A stretch of DNA of 64,000 bases, from positions 1-64,000 of the forward strand of contig LNEV01000002.1 of the NCBI GenBank assembly GCA_001464335.1, in the 5' to 3' direction. The notes beneath the pieces were generated by a model, which was given only the letters and a program-made list of their open reading frames with translations, had not been told where the DNA came from and did not search any database. Of this stretch, positions 16,451-25,010 are shown in pieces. This stretch comes from Rhizobiales bacterium Ga0077545 (lineage in GTDB: Bacteria > Pseudomonadota > Alphaproteobacteria > Rhizobiales > Methylopilaceae). How positions within the stretch are numbered: position 1 is the first letter of the stretch; each line of letters starts with the position of its first letter. The translations under genes were made by a program, and so were the position numbers.

Positions 16451-16468
16451 TTACTTATCGATAAGTAA
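16451..16468. promoter_or_regulatory. Perfect 18-bp palindromic operator (copy 2)
   Basis: TTACTTATCGATAAGTAA is a perfect inverted repeat 32 bases ahead of the MaoC start and 131 bases ahead of the divergent ABC ATPase gene. It shares the arms TTACTTA/TAAGTAA with the site at 15158-15175. It is the best candidate operator for the neighbouring TetR protein. Confidence 0.75.
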
Positions 16469-16599
16469 TTTCACGTTGACGGTCAAACGCGGTCGCGTTA
16501 GCAATCTGCATAACATGCAGCCCAGATCTGCGTTTCAAGCGGAAGGCTGAAAACATTCGGCAGCGCGCCGGCGGGACAGGACGCTCGGAAAGACCATCG

Positions 16600-17655
16600 A
16601 TGGCAGCGGTCAGTATTTCTAATGTTCAGAAGAAATTCGGAGCCGCGCACATTTTGCGGGGCGTTTCTGTCGACATAGCGGACGGCGAGTTCGTTATCCT
16701 CGTCGGTCCATCCGGTTGCGGAAAATCCACCTTGCTTCGCACGATCGCGGGTCTGGAGACGATTACGTCGGGCGAGATCAGGATAGGTGACCGTATCGTC
16801 AACGACATCTCGCCGAAGGAGCGGGACATCGCGATGGTGTTCCAGAGCTACGCGCTCTATCCCCACATGACCATCGCCGAGAACATGGGCTTCGCGCTCA
16901 GCCTTCGCCGCGCTCCGAAGGCGGAAATCGCCGAGCGTGTGCAGAAGGCGGCGACGATACTCGGGCTGATCGACCTGCTGGATCGTTATCCTCGGCAGTT
17001 GTCCGGCGGACAGCGTCAGCGCGTTGCCATGGGTCGCGCCATCGTTCGCGATCCGAAGGTGTTCCTGTTCGACGAGCCGCTCTCCAATCTCGACGCCAAA
17101 TTGCGGGTGGCCATGCGTGCGGAGATCAAGGAACTGCAGCAGCGCCTCGAGACGACGACGATCTATGTCACGCACGATCAGATCGAAGCCATGACCATGG
17201 CGGACAAAATCGTGGTGATGCGCGAAGGCGTGATCGAGCAGATGGGCGCGCCACTGGATCTGTACGACAGCCCCGCAAACCAGTTCGTCGCAGGCTTCAT
17301 CGGATCTCCGGCGATGAATTTCCTACAGGGCCGCTTCGATGGGCGCGAATTCGTCACCACAAGTGGTCTGCGCTTGCCGGCTGGCAGCAAGTGGAAGGTC
17401 CTGCCGGATCGAAACGCGGTTTACGGGGTGCGCCCCGAACATTTGCGGATTTCGGACAACGGTGTTCCCGTGGATGTCGTCGTCGTGGAGCCGACGGGGT
17501 CCGAAACCGAAGTCCTCGTGCGCAACGGTACCGACGAGTTCAGCTGTCTGTTCCGCGAGCGCCTCTCGATCAGGCCCGGCGACAAGATCAAGGTCGAACC
17601 CGACGTGAACAGCGTGCATCTGTTCAACGTCGAGAGCGGCATACGCATCAGTTGA
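16600..17655 (+). CDS. Sugar ABC transporter ATP-binding protein, UgpC/MalK type
   Basis: The product is a 351-residue ATPase of the CUT1-type carbohydrate importer. Walker A GPSGCGKSTLLRTIAG, Q-loop MVFQSYALYPHMTIAENM, signature LSGGQRQRVAMGRA, Walker B VFLFDEPLSNLDAKLR and the switch His in YVTHDQIEA are all present. The C-terminal OB-fold (TOBE) domain is seen at about 240-350 (YGVRPEHLRI). It powers import through the two permeases encoded downstream. The gene is divergent from the MaoC-TetR unit and may share its control region. Confidence 0.93.
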   Translation: MAAVSISNVQKKFGAAHILRGVSVDIADGEFVILVGPSGCGKSTLLRTIAGLETITSGEIRIGDRIVNDISPKERDIAMVFQSYALYPHMTIAENMGFALSLRRAPKAEIAERVQKAATILGLIDLLDRYPRQLSGGQRQRVAMGRAIVRDPKVFLFDEPLSNLDAKLRVAMRAEIKELQQRLETTTIYVTHDQIEAMTMADKIVVMREGVIEQMGAPLDLYDSPANQFVAGFIGSPAMNFLQGRFDGREFVTTSGLRLPAGSKWKVLPDRNAVYGVRPEHLRISDNGVPVDVVVVEPTGSETEVLVRNGTDEFSCLFRERLSIRPGDKIKVEPDVNSVHLFNVESGIRIS

Positions 17656-17722
17656 TCAATACAAGTCGGGACGAAGAGCCATCGGCCCGGCCAATAATCT
17701 CAGGCTCGTTATGGAGGACAGG

Positions 17723-18988
17723 ATGGTCAAGCAGAACACAGGTAGGTCTCTCTGGGGTGGGCTGTGCGCGACGGCGTTGACCGTCGGACTCGCCCTGTCC
17801 ACTTTCGGCAGCGCGGCCAGCGCGCAGTCCCAGACCCTGACAATCAACACCGATCGCAGCGGCAATGGCCAGAAGGCCGCCCTCAACAAGATCGCCGCCG
17901 ACTTCGAAGCCGCAAATCCCGGCGTGAAAGTCGAGATCAATTACAGCGACGTCGAGTCGTACAAGACCTCCATCCGCAATTTTCTCGTCGCGAGCCCGCC
18001 GGACATCGCGTTCTGGTTCACGGGCGCGCGCATGCGCGCGTTCACCCAGCGCGATCTCTTTGAGGATTTGACCGGATTCTACGAGGAGGCGGGGCTCAAG
18101 GATCCGATGAAGCCGTTCCTCGACGCCGTGACCGACGATGGCAAGCTGTACATGTTGCCGACGAACTTCAATATCTGGGGCATGTTCTACAACAAGAAGG
18201 TGTTTGCCGATAACGGAATCGAAATTCCCAAGACATGGGACGAACTGATGGCGGCATCGGCCAAGCTCAAGGCCGCGGGCGTCGTCCCGTTTTCCATCGG
18301 CACGCGCGACCTCTGGGCGAATGCGCTTTGGTTCGATTTCCTGACCAAGCGCACGGCCGGCCTCGACTTCTACATGGATCTCATGAACGGCAAGGCGAGC
18401 TACACCGATCCCAAGATCGTCAAGGTCTTCGAGATCTGGAAGGATCCGATCGACAAGGGATACTTCCTCGACAATGCGTCGTCTTACGGTTGGCAGGATG
18501 CGATCCCGTTCCTCAGCCAGGGCCGCGCGGCAATGTACTTGCTCGGACCTTATGTCCTGACGTCGCTGCCGGAAGACCTGCGCGGAAATATGGGCTTCTT
18601 CCCGTTCCCGAAGGTCGACCCGGCGGTGCCTGACTACGAGCAGGTTTCGATCAACGGCGTGGGCATCCCCAAGGGCGCCAAGAACAAGGACCTTGCTAAG
18701 AAGTTCCTCGCGTTTTTCGCGCAGCCCGAGAACATCAACGCTTTTGCCAAGGGCGGGCAGGTTGTCCCTGCGCGTACCGACGTCAAAATTGATCCGAACG
18801 ATTTTGCAAGCGTTCAGATGGATGTCGTCAACTCTTCTGCCGGCTCGTCGCAGTTCTATGACCGCGACACCGATCCGGAAATGGCGCAGCAGGGCATGCG
18901 AGGCTTCCAGGAGTTCTTGGCAAACCCGGATCGTGCGGATGCGATCCTGAAGCGTCTCGAGCAGACGCGAGCCCGCATCTTCAAATGA
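17723..18988 (+). CDS. Sugar ABC transporter periplasmic substrate-binding protein (family 1)
   Basis: The product has 421 residues. A signal peptide ends in STFGSAASA, with probable cleavage before QSQTL. The mature protein is a family 1 (MalE/UgpB-like) solute-binding protein with the lobes starting LTINTDRSGNGQKAALNKIA and the family segment RAAMYLLGPYVLTSLPEDL. ATG 17723 follows GGAGGACAGG, a strong ribosome site; the ATG at 17711 lies inside that site. Asp and Trp residues in WFTGARMRAF and SSYGWQDAIP are likely ligand contacts by family analogy. Its stop overlaps an ATG and is followed by a strong hairpin before the permease genes. The sugar is unknown. Confidence 0.92.
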   Translation: MVKQNTGRSLWGGLCATALTVGLALSTFGSAASAQSQTLTINTDRSGNGQKAALNKIAADFEAANPGVKVEINYSDVESYKTSIRNFLVASPPDIAFWFTGARMRAFTQRDLFEDLTGFYEEAGLKDPMKPFLDAVTDDGKLYMLPTNFNIWGMFYNKKVFADNGIEIPKTWDELMAASAKLKAAGVVPFSIGTRDLWANALWFDFLTKRTAGLDFYMDLMNGKASYTDPKIVKVFEIWKDPIDKGYFLDNASSYGWQDAIPFLSQGRAAMYLLGPYVLTSLPEDLRGNMGFFPFPKVDPAVPDYEQVSINGVGIPKGAKNKDLAKKFLAFFAQPENINAFAKGGQVVPARTDVKIDPNDFASVQMDVVNSSAGSSQFYDRDTDPEMAQQGMRGFQEFLANPDRADAILKRLEQTRARIFK

Positions 18989-18992
18989 TCCA

Positions 18993-19023
18993 AAAGGGAG
19001 GGGCGTTCATCGCCTCTCCCTTT
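18993..19023 (+). other. Intercistronic stem-loop between binding-protein and permease genes
   Basis: A 13-bp stem (18993-19005 with 19011-19023, one G-U pair) closes a five-base loop TTCAT. The arms are AAAGGGAGGGGCG and CGCCTCTCCCTTT. There is no long T-tract after it, so it is more likely an mRNA-stabilising or attenuating element, as known between malE and malF, than a full terminator. Confidence 0.75.
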
Positions 19024-19038
19024 CCCAACAGGTGCCGC

Positions 19039-19923
19039 ATGTTTCGTTTCTGGCAGTCCAATCAGGCATGGCTCACGCCCGTCGTCCTGCTCCTGCTTCC
19101 GGTCGGGCTTTTCCTGCTCATGATCGTGATTCCGATCGTGCAGAGCATCTGGACAAGCTTTTACGAATGGGACGGAACGGGAGAGGCGACCTGGATAGGT
19201 CTCGGAAACTACGCGGAGCTGATCGGAGATCCGCAGTTTTTCGTCTCGCTGAAGAACAACATCATCTGGATCCTGATGTTCCTTCTCGCGCCGGTGTTCG
19301 GCCTCGCGCTGGCGCTTTTTCTCAATCAGCCTTTGCGTGAGCTGCGTTTCATTAAAGCGGTCTTTTTCCTGCCGCTGGTCCTCGCGCCTGTGATCATCGG
19401 TGTCGTATTTACCTGGTTCTACGATCCGACGTTCGGCATCGTGGCCATCGTCTCGCGCGCGCTCGGACTTCAGCCCATTGCCATCCTGTCGAACGAAACC
19501 TTCGTTACCTTCGGCATCATCGCGGCCGCGCTGTGGGCGCAGATCGCGTTCTGTCTCGTCCTCTTCCTCGCCGGCCTGTCCCAACTCGATGCGGAGCTCA
19601 TCGCCGCCGGCCGGATCGACGGCGCGTCGGGCTGGAAGCTGCTGCGGCATATCGTTCTGCCTCAGCTTCGCTCGGTGACGTTCGTCGCGACGATCATCAC
19701 GGTGATCGGCTCGCTGCGAAACTTCGACCTCATCTCGGTCATGACGCAGGGTGGCCCCTACGGCTCTTCCACCGTTCTGGCCTACCAGATGTACGAGGCC
19801 ACGATCTTCAGCTACCGCGCGGGCTATGGCGCGGCGATCGCGACCGTTCTCTTCCTCATCATGAGCATCTGGATCGCCGCATTCCTGTGGCACACGCTCC
19901 GGCGCGAAGAAAGGATGGGCTGA
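19039..19923 (+). CDS. Sugar ABC transporter permease (MalF/UgpA type)
   Basis: The 294-residue inner-membrane protein has about six transmembrane helices, beginning with LTPVVLLLLPVGLFLLMIVI. The coupling-helix EAA-type loop reads ELIAAGRIDGASGWKLLRHI followed by VLPQL, the standard ATPase contact of CUT1 permeases. The ATG at 19039 is chosen because it falls just after the stem-loop; the upstream ATG at 18985 overlaps the binding-protein stop and would translate through the hairpin. The stop overlaps the start of the second permease. Confidence 0.9.
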   Translation: MFRFWQSNQAWLTPVVLLLLPVGLFLLMIVIPIVQSIWTSFYEWDGTGEATWIGLGNYAELIGDPQFFVSLKNNIIWILMFLLAPVFGLALALFLNQPLRELRFIKAVFFLPLVLAPVIIGVVFTWFYDPTFGIVAIVSRALGLQPIAILSNETFVTFGIIAAALWAQIAFCLVLFLAGLSQLDAELIAAGRIDGASGWKLLRHIVLPQLRSVTFVATIITVIGSLRNFDLISVMTQGGPYGSSTVLAYQMYEATIFSYRAGYGAAIATVLFLIMSIWIAAFLWHTLRREERMG

Positions 19924-20774
19924 TGTATCCGGCCCCCGTCACGGAAAAGCCACTCGGCACCAGAACCGCCTACAGGCTCGCGATCTATACCGCGATGGTC
20001 TTCTGGATGGCGCCGCTGATCGCAATCATGTTCACTGCGGTCCGCTCGCAGAGCGATCTTCTGTCCGGGAACTACTGGGGCATGCCGAGCCGGTTCGCGC
20101 TGCTCGATAATTTCCGCGAGGCGTTCGCGATCTCGCCGATGTGGACGTTTTTCGTGAACAGCCTCACCGTCGTGGGGGTTACGGTCATCCTTGTCCTGAT
20201 CCTGAGCACAATGGCCGCCGTCGCTCTGGCCAAGTACCGCTTACCGGGATCGACGCTCTTGTTCGCCATGTTCATCGGCGGAAATTTTATCCCGTATCAG
20301 ATCCTGATGATTCCGGTGCGCAACATGGTGCTGGATGTCGGTCTGTACGACACGGTCTGGGGATTGATCCTGTTCCACACGGCATTCCAGACAGGTTTCG
20401 CGACCTTGTTCCTCCGCAATTTCATCATCACACTGCCGAACGAGTTGTTCGAGGCCGCGCGTATCGAAGGCGCCAGCGAATTCCAGATCTTGCGGAAAGT
20501 GATCGTACCGCTGATACGTCCCGCGCTGGCCGGGCTTGCGGTCCTGATCTTCACGTTCGTCTGGAACGATTATTTCTGGGCCCTCGTCCTCGTTCAGAGC
20601 GATTCCGCCAAACCGTTGACCCTCGGCATTGCCGGCCTGAAAGGTGAATGGCTTACCGCCTGGAACCTGATCTCCGCGGCAGCGCTCTTTGCCGCTCTGC
20701 CTCCGGTCTGTCTGTTCTTCCTGATGCAAAAGCACTTCGTTGCGGGCCTGACCGCGGGGGCAGTCAAAGGATAA
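19923..20774 (+). CDS. Sugar ABC transporter permease (MalG/UgpE type)
   Basis: This 283-residue second permease has six predicted helices. The EAA loop reads ELFEAARIEGASEFQILRKV followed by IVPLIRPAL, typical of MalG-type subunits. The ATG at 19923 shares its A with the TGA of the first permease (TGATG), so translation is coupled. With the ATPase and binding protein it completes an importer of the CUT1 class. No glycoside hydrolase or kinase follows, so the substrate may be a polyol, cyclitol or small oligosaccharide handled by the divergent operon. Confidence 0.9.
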   Translation: MYPAPVTEKPLGTRTAYRLAIYTAMVFWMAPLIAIMFTAVRSQSDLLSGNYWGMPSRFALLDNFREAFAISPMWTFFVNSLTVVGVTVILVLILSTMAAVALAKYRLPGSTLLFAMFIGGNFIPYQILMIPVRNMVLDVGLYDTVWGLILFHTAFQTGFATLFLRNFIITLPNELFEAARIEGASEFQILRKVIVPLIRPALAGLAVLIFTFVWNDYFWALVLVQSDSAKPLTLGIAGLKGEWLTAWNLISAAALFAALPPVCLFFLMQKHFVAGLTAGAVKG

Positions 20775-20781
20775 AGGGCAG

Positions 20782-20943
20782 ATGGATCAGTCCGCCGCTG
20801 CCGAAGTCGAACTCGTCAAGCGCTCACACCTGTCTGCCAACTCTGGCGGGGACTGGCCGGACCTCTGGCGGCACGAAACGCAAGGCGAGGGGTCCAAGGT
20901 CACCGGTGCTCGACCAGATCGCGTAGTGAGTGTGATATCATGA
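20782..20943 (+). CDS. Small hypothetical ORF (53 aa)
   Basis: ATG 20782 follows AAAGGGCAG after the permease stop. The frame encodes 53 residues, starting MDQSAAAEVELVKRSH and ending in TGA at 20941-20943, six bases into the convergent MFS gene. It is hydrophilic (GGDWPDLWRHETQGEG) with no recognised motif. It may be a genuine small terminal cistron or the truncated start of a longer lost gene whose continuation was removed. Confidence 0.35.
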   Translation: MDQSAAAEVELVKRSHLSANSGGDWPDLWRHETQGEGSKVTGARPDRVVSVIS

Positions 20944-22191
20944 CTTACTCGCTGATAGGTCCTTCAAGAAAAACGGCAAGGTAAGCACGGCCAGAAGGGC
21001 GGCACTCAACAGAATGCCGCCCACCGCTCCGGTTCCGCCGAAATCGTCCAGAAGCCCGACCAGGACGGGGCCGAGCACGAAGCCCACATCGCCCCAGGTT
21101 CGCAGCATGCCCATTGCAGGGCCGTACGAGGATTTGGGGACCACCGCGATCGAATAAGCGGACACGGCCGGATTGCTGACGCCCAGCCCGATGCCGAGGA
21201 TGAACATCCCCGCCCAGAACGTCGCGACGGTCGTTCCCAGCGCGATCACAGCCAGCGCGACCGTGGTCAGCAGAAGCGAAACAACGATGACGGGGCGTGC
21301 GCCGTAGCGGTCGATAAGATTTCCGGTGATCGGGATCATGATGAATGTGCCGACGGCAAGGACCGCGAGCGCCAGCCCGATAATGTCGACGCCCATGCCG
21401 TAGCGCGTGTTGGCGAGAAGCGGGATCAACAGCCATTGCGAGGCCGTCCGTGTGAAGAACAGGCCGAAGGAGATGGCGCACATCAGGATGAATGCGGCGT
21501 TGTGGCGAAGGGCCACCGTGTGGACCCCGTCGGCCGGTTGTTCGACGGGATCCGTGCTTTCGGCGGCATCGATCTTCGTGCGGGGAGGCGTGCGATAGGC
21601 CTCGTCGCGTGTTTCTCCGAGCTGGAGCCAGACGAGCAGAGCCGCGAGGCCGCAAACCGCGCCATAAGCCCAGAAGGGAGCGGGCAATCCGAGATATTCG
21701 GCCAGAAAACCTCCCAGGATCGGACCGACGCCGATCCCCAGCCACATGCTGCCCTGCTGAAGCGCCATGACGCGGCCGCGTGTGCCGTCCTCGGTCATGT
21801 CGGCCATGGCGGCGTAGGATGCGCTCATATAGATGCCGGAGCCGAGACCCTGCACAAAACGCCAAATCAGGAGCGTCTCGATGGAATGGGCAAGCGCGGC
21901 GCCGACCGAACCGACGACGATCACGACAAGTCCGGACAGCATCAGAGGGCGGCGCCCGATGCGCTGCGACAGCGCACCGGACGGATAATTCACAAACAGC
22001 CGCGCGACGCCGAAAACGGTGATGACCATTCCGATCAGGGTCGAGGAAGAGGCGAAGGAATCCGCGTAGAGCGAGAGAACCGGCGCTACAATCGCGTTGC
22101 CGGACATCACGAGGCCCACGATGACGAGCATGGTTCCGATCTGCGGATGGCTGCGGATCGGATCGAAAAACCGAATGAAACCCTGAAACAC
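20938..22191 (-). CDS. Major facilitator superfamily transporter
   Basis: The product has 417 residues and about twelve transmembrane helices with a charged central loop (about 195-225, RDEAYRTPPRTKIDAAESTD). The cytoplasmic loop-2 motif appears as GALSQRIGRRPLMLSG, and a second copy as GNLIDRYGARPVIVVS in the C-terminal half. The fold resembles drug or metabolite efflux proteins (DHA1 type). Translation begins at GTG 22191 after AAGGAAG. It lies 12 bases behind the first triple-RidA gene and is the last gene of the GntR-RidA-RidA-MFS unit, so it may export a toxic product or import substrate. Confidence 0.88.
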   Translation of the reverse strand: MFQGFIRFFDPIRSHPQIGTMLVIVGLVMSGNAIVAPVLSLYADSFASSSTLIGMVITVFGVARLFVNYPSGALSQRIGRRPLMLSGLVVIVVGSVGAALAHSIETLLIWRFVQGLGSGIYMSASYAAMADMTEDGTRGRVMALQQGSMWLGIGVGPILGGFLAEYLGLPAPFWAYGAVCGLAALLVWLQLGETRDEAYRTPPRTKIDAAESTDPVEQPADGVHTVALRHNAAFILMCAISFGLFFTRTASQWLLIPLLANTRYGMGVDIIGLALAVLAVGTFIMIPITGNLIDRYGARPVIVVSLLLTTVALAVIALGTTVATFWAGMFILGIGLGVSNPAVSAYSIAVVPKSSYGPAMGMLRTWGDVGFVLGPVLVGLLDDFGGTGAVGGILLSAALLAVLTLPFFLKDLSASKS

Positions 22192-22203
22192 GGCCGGCTT
22201 CCT

Positions 22204-23646
22204 TTATGGACACGCGCCTGTCGCTTCGATCTGCACAAGCGCTTCGGCAACAGGACCCGGATTTGGCACGGCAACGATGTCCATTGCCGGAAGACGACCC
22301 GAGGAGGGGAGGAAATGCTCGCGAACGTCCTCGTAGATTGCAATATCCGAAGGATCGCGCACATACACCGTCGTCTTGACGAGGCAGTCCGTCGAAAGAC
22401 CGAACGCGGCGCATGTGTCGGCAAGCCTCTGCCATGCCGCCCAGCATTGCGCGGCAAAGCCGTTCTGGCGTTCGAACCGCGAGAGATCGGCAACCACGCG
22501 GCGGGCGCGGGCGTCGCTTATGTCGGCAATTCCCGCGACAACCTCGCCCGTTTCGCGAAGGCCGAGCATGCCCGCAAAGAAGATGTGCGGACCGACCCGC
22601 TCTGCCGCGGGACCGGCAAAGGGAGGAACGCAGGTCCACGGGGCCGTCTCGGTGTCGATGTCGGCCTCCGGATCGAGCGCGGTCGGTTCGATCTCGATCG
22701 TTGTGCCGCGATGGCCAACTTCGCTGAAGCCTGCAATGACGAGTGCGGGGCCCTCATGGGGAAAAAATTCGCGGTGCACCCGATGGAATGTCCCGAAATC
22801 GCGGATGTCCTGAAGCATCACCGAGACGTGGCGGATGTCGGCAATATCGAGACCCTGTGCCTGCAGATTGGCGCGGATGCGGTCATAGACATACCACGTC
22901 TGTGCCGCGATCTTTCCCTGTCGGCTGTCGGTATGGCTGCGGCCGGTGCTCAGGGACCGGCCATCCTCGGGGACGTCCGGATAGCCTGCGATCAGCGGGA
23001 AGCCTGGCTGGTCGGTTGCGATCGGAATGTGGCCCGCAAGGAAGACGAGATATCCGCACCGCGTGGCCTGGGAATAAAACGCCGCGGACGGAAACGCTGG
23101 ATTGTCGTGACGCGTCACGTTGGTCCGCGCGGGCAGCAGCGGGTTCTCGCCGGGGGCGACCGCGATCGCCTCCAGGCCGCAGAGATCGCCGAAGCGGCCC
23201 GCGACCTGACTGACGCCGAGACAACTGCTGGCCGCGGGAGCGCTTTGCCAGGCCATGCGGATGCGCTCATAGACCGGGAAAACCCGCTTGTCCTTCATCC
23301 AGATGTGCAGACGAAGAACCTGATCGGGATCGCCGCCTGCCGCAAGAACCACATTGTGCAGGTTCTCGTGCGCGCACCATCCGTCTTCCGCAAAGCGGGC
23401 TTCGAGATGATCGGAGAGCGAAAAGCCGCTGAAGCCGGTCTTGCGGAAGTTTTCGGGCAGGGCGTCGAACGCAGTGCGGCCATCCGGACGCTGACCCCGC
23501 AATCCACCGATGAAAATCAGGCCATGCGCGACAACAGCGATGGGGTAACCGCGAACAACCGGCGGGATCGAGGGGGTATGGACGTCACGCCGCGCAAGCG
23601 GCCTTTCGGCGGCGACGGTACGCGAAAGGGCGGTCGATCCGGTCAT
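22204..23646 (-). CDS. Triple RidA/YjgF-like domain protein 1
   Basis: This 480-residue protein consists of three successive RidA-like (YjgF/YER057c/UK114) units. Each unit starts with a 'VFxAGxxG'-type strand: LIFIGGLRG (domain 1), LVFLAGHIP (domain 2) and IFFAGMLGL (domain 3). Each then has a helix-strand DV.R..VYV.D pattern (LRLHIWMKDKR, IRHVSVMLQDI, LVKTTVYVRD) and a final IEI/LVQIEA strand. RidA enzymes are normally single-domain homotrimers that hydrolyse reactive enamine/imine intermediates through a conserved Arg. At that position these domains read PAAS, PALV and PAMD. ATG 23646 overlaps the stop of the next triple-RidA gene (ATGA). Function unknown; it may form a trimer-like unit in one chain. 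Confidence 0.8.
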   Translation of the reverse strand: MTGSTALSRTVAAERPLARRDVHTPSIPPVVRGYPIAVVAHGLIFIGGLRGQRPDGRTAFDALPENFRKTGFSGFSLSDHLEARFAEDGWCAHENLHNVVLAAGGDPDQVLRLHIWMKDKRVFPVYERIRMAWQSAPAASSCLGVSQVAGRFGDLCGLEAIAVAPGENPLLPARTNVTRHDNPAFPSAAFYSQATRCGYLVFLAGHIPIATDQPGFPLIAGYPDVPEDGRSLSTGRSHTDSRQGKIAAQTWYVYDRIRANLQAQGLDIADIRHVSVMLQDIRDFGTFHRVHREFFPHEGPALVIAGFSEVGHRGTTIEIEPTALDPEADIDTETAPWTCVPPFAGPAAERVGPHIFFAGMLGLRETGEVVAGIADISDARARRVVADLSRFERQNGFAAQCWAAWQRLADTCAAFGLSTDCLVKTTVYVRDPSDIAIYEDVREHFLPSSGRLPAMDIVAVPNPGPVAEALVQIEATGACP

Positions 23647-24968
23647 AGTTGATTGGCCGGTGGAGCATACACCCACAGATCGGCGATCAGGCTCACGCCC
23701 GGGGCGGGCATTGCGTCGGGAACCCTCACAGCGGTGAACGGCAGAGGCGAACCCGGCAAAAACTCCTGCCAGACTTCGAGCGCCGGAAGCAGATCGGCGA
23801 GATCTGTGTGAAAATGCTGGATACGCAGGACATTGGCGAGAGATGTGCCGGCCAATTCGCAGACGTCAGACGCGCGCTCCAGAATCGCGCGCATCTGCGC
23901 CTTGGAGGACGAAAACAGATAAGGCTGTTCAGTATCCGGACGCGCAGTTGGGACGAGGCCGTGTCGGTCGACCGCCATCAGGCCGGACAGGAAAAGCAGA
24001 TCTCCGGCTCTCACGCCGCCGGGTACCCCTTCATACCCGGTAAAGACATCGTCTCCGATGATTTCCTTCTTAATCGGGGCATTGTCGCGAATTGCAAGTA
24101 TATTGATTTCGATCCGCGCGGCGCTCTGGCCGATGCCGGGGTTTGCACACGGCATGATGCTGAGCGCAGGCGGATTGTCGCCGAAATAACGGTTCCAGAC
24201 CTGCAGGAACGGCGCGGTGTCTTCGGCGTGAACGAGATAGACCTGTGCCTTGCAGACATTCTTGAGGGAAGATCCTACGCTCTCGAGCGCGGGGATGATC
24301 TTCTCGTTGATGATGAAATCGGTCTCCAGCATGATCGGCGTGCCGCGCCACAGCATGCCGTCGGGCATCTGTGCGGCGTCGGCAATACCGTTACGCGAGG
24401 GTTGGCCCGGCTTTGCGGACGGCGTCATGCCGGCGACGAAAACGTAATCCCCGGCGCACAGCGCGGCGCTGTAGCCCGACGTCGGATGCGCGTCGATGCT
24501 CGGATTCTTCGTGTGTTCCACCTGAAAACCGGTGCCCGGCACGATGCCGATGGCTTGTACGTTCATTCCCGCCTCCGGGATCGACAGCTCGCTCATCAGC
24601 ATGGACGTGCTGGGAGGGATCGTCGGCAGGCGCTGGCGGCGGACGATGTGGTACTGATCCACCGCCCGGAAGTCCGGATAATACTGATCGACCCGCACGA
24701 CATTCGAAAGATCGGTACCGGCTTCGCGAAAGACCTCCTCGATCCGTGAGAAAATCACCCCCGCCTCCTTCTGATGACGCGGCAGGCCACTGTGCGGCAG
24801 GCCCGTGGAAAGAACGTCATCGGCAATTCCGCCCGGATAGGTCTGGGCCATATGTCCGGTCGCAAAAACCCAGGGGCCGGCCGCCATTCCCTGAGCATAG
24901 GAAATGCCGGTTCGGCCAACAGGCACGGGCAGGATCGGACGGACCGCTGACGATGTAGGGCTGCTCAT
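23643..24968 (-). CDS. Triple RidA/YjgF-like domain protein 2
   Basis: The 441-residue product again has three RidA-like domains: WVFATGHMAQ (about 33-42), YVFVAGMTP (about 180) and LLFLSGLMAV (about 325), each followed by the typical variable helix and 'V..AQVYL'-type strand (VVRVDQYY, VCKAQVYLVH, VLRIQHFHTD). The terminal strand of the last domain is SLIADLWVY. It is clearly paralogous to the product of 30579-31847 (shared DQYYP and PPSTS segments) and less close to its neighbour at 22204. The usual RidA Arg is not found in any domain (PPST, PALS, PFTA). The start at 24968 (MSSPTSSAVRP) follows AGGCGAAACC; an ATG at 24992 is possible. Confidence 0.8.
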   Translation of the reverse strand: MSSPTSSAVRPILPVPVGRTGISYAQGMAAGPWVFATGHMAQTYPGGIADDVLSTGLPHSGLPRHQKEAGVIFSRIEEVFREAGTDLSNVVRVDQYYPDFRAVDQYHIVRRQRLPTIPPSTSMLMSELSIPEAGMNVQAIGIVPGTGFQVEHTKNPSIDAHPTSGYSAALCAGDYVFVAGMTPSAKPGQPSRNGIADAAQMPDGMLWRGTPIMLETDFIINEKIIPALESVGSSLKNVCKAQVYLVHAEDTAPFLQVWNRYFGDNPPALSIMPCANPGIGQSAARIEINILAIRDNAPIKKEIIGDDVFTGYEGVPGGVRAGDLLFLSGLMAVDRHGLVPTARPDTEQPYLFSSSKAQMRAILERASDVCELAGTSLANVLRIQHFHTDLADLLPALEVWQEFLPGSPLPFTAVRVPDAMPAPGVSLIADLWVYAPPANQL

Positions 24969-25010
24969 GGTTTCGCCTGTGTTTCGGAACATCGGATCAT
25001 CGGCGCGGCG

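Noticed and set aside
20941..20960. Possible third TetR operator (TGACTTACTCGCTGATAGG)
   Set aside because: Only the left arm resembles the palindromes at 15158 and 16451; the right arm does not pair, and the bases encode the end of the MFS protein.
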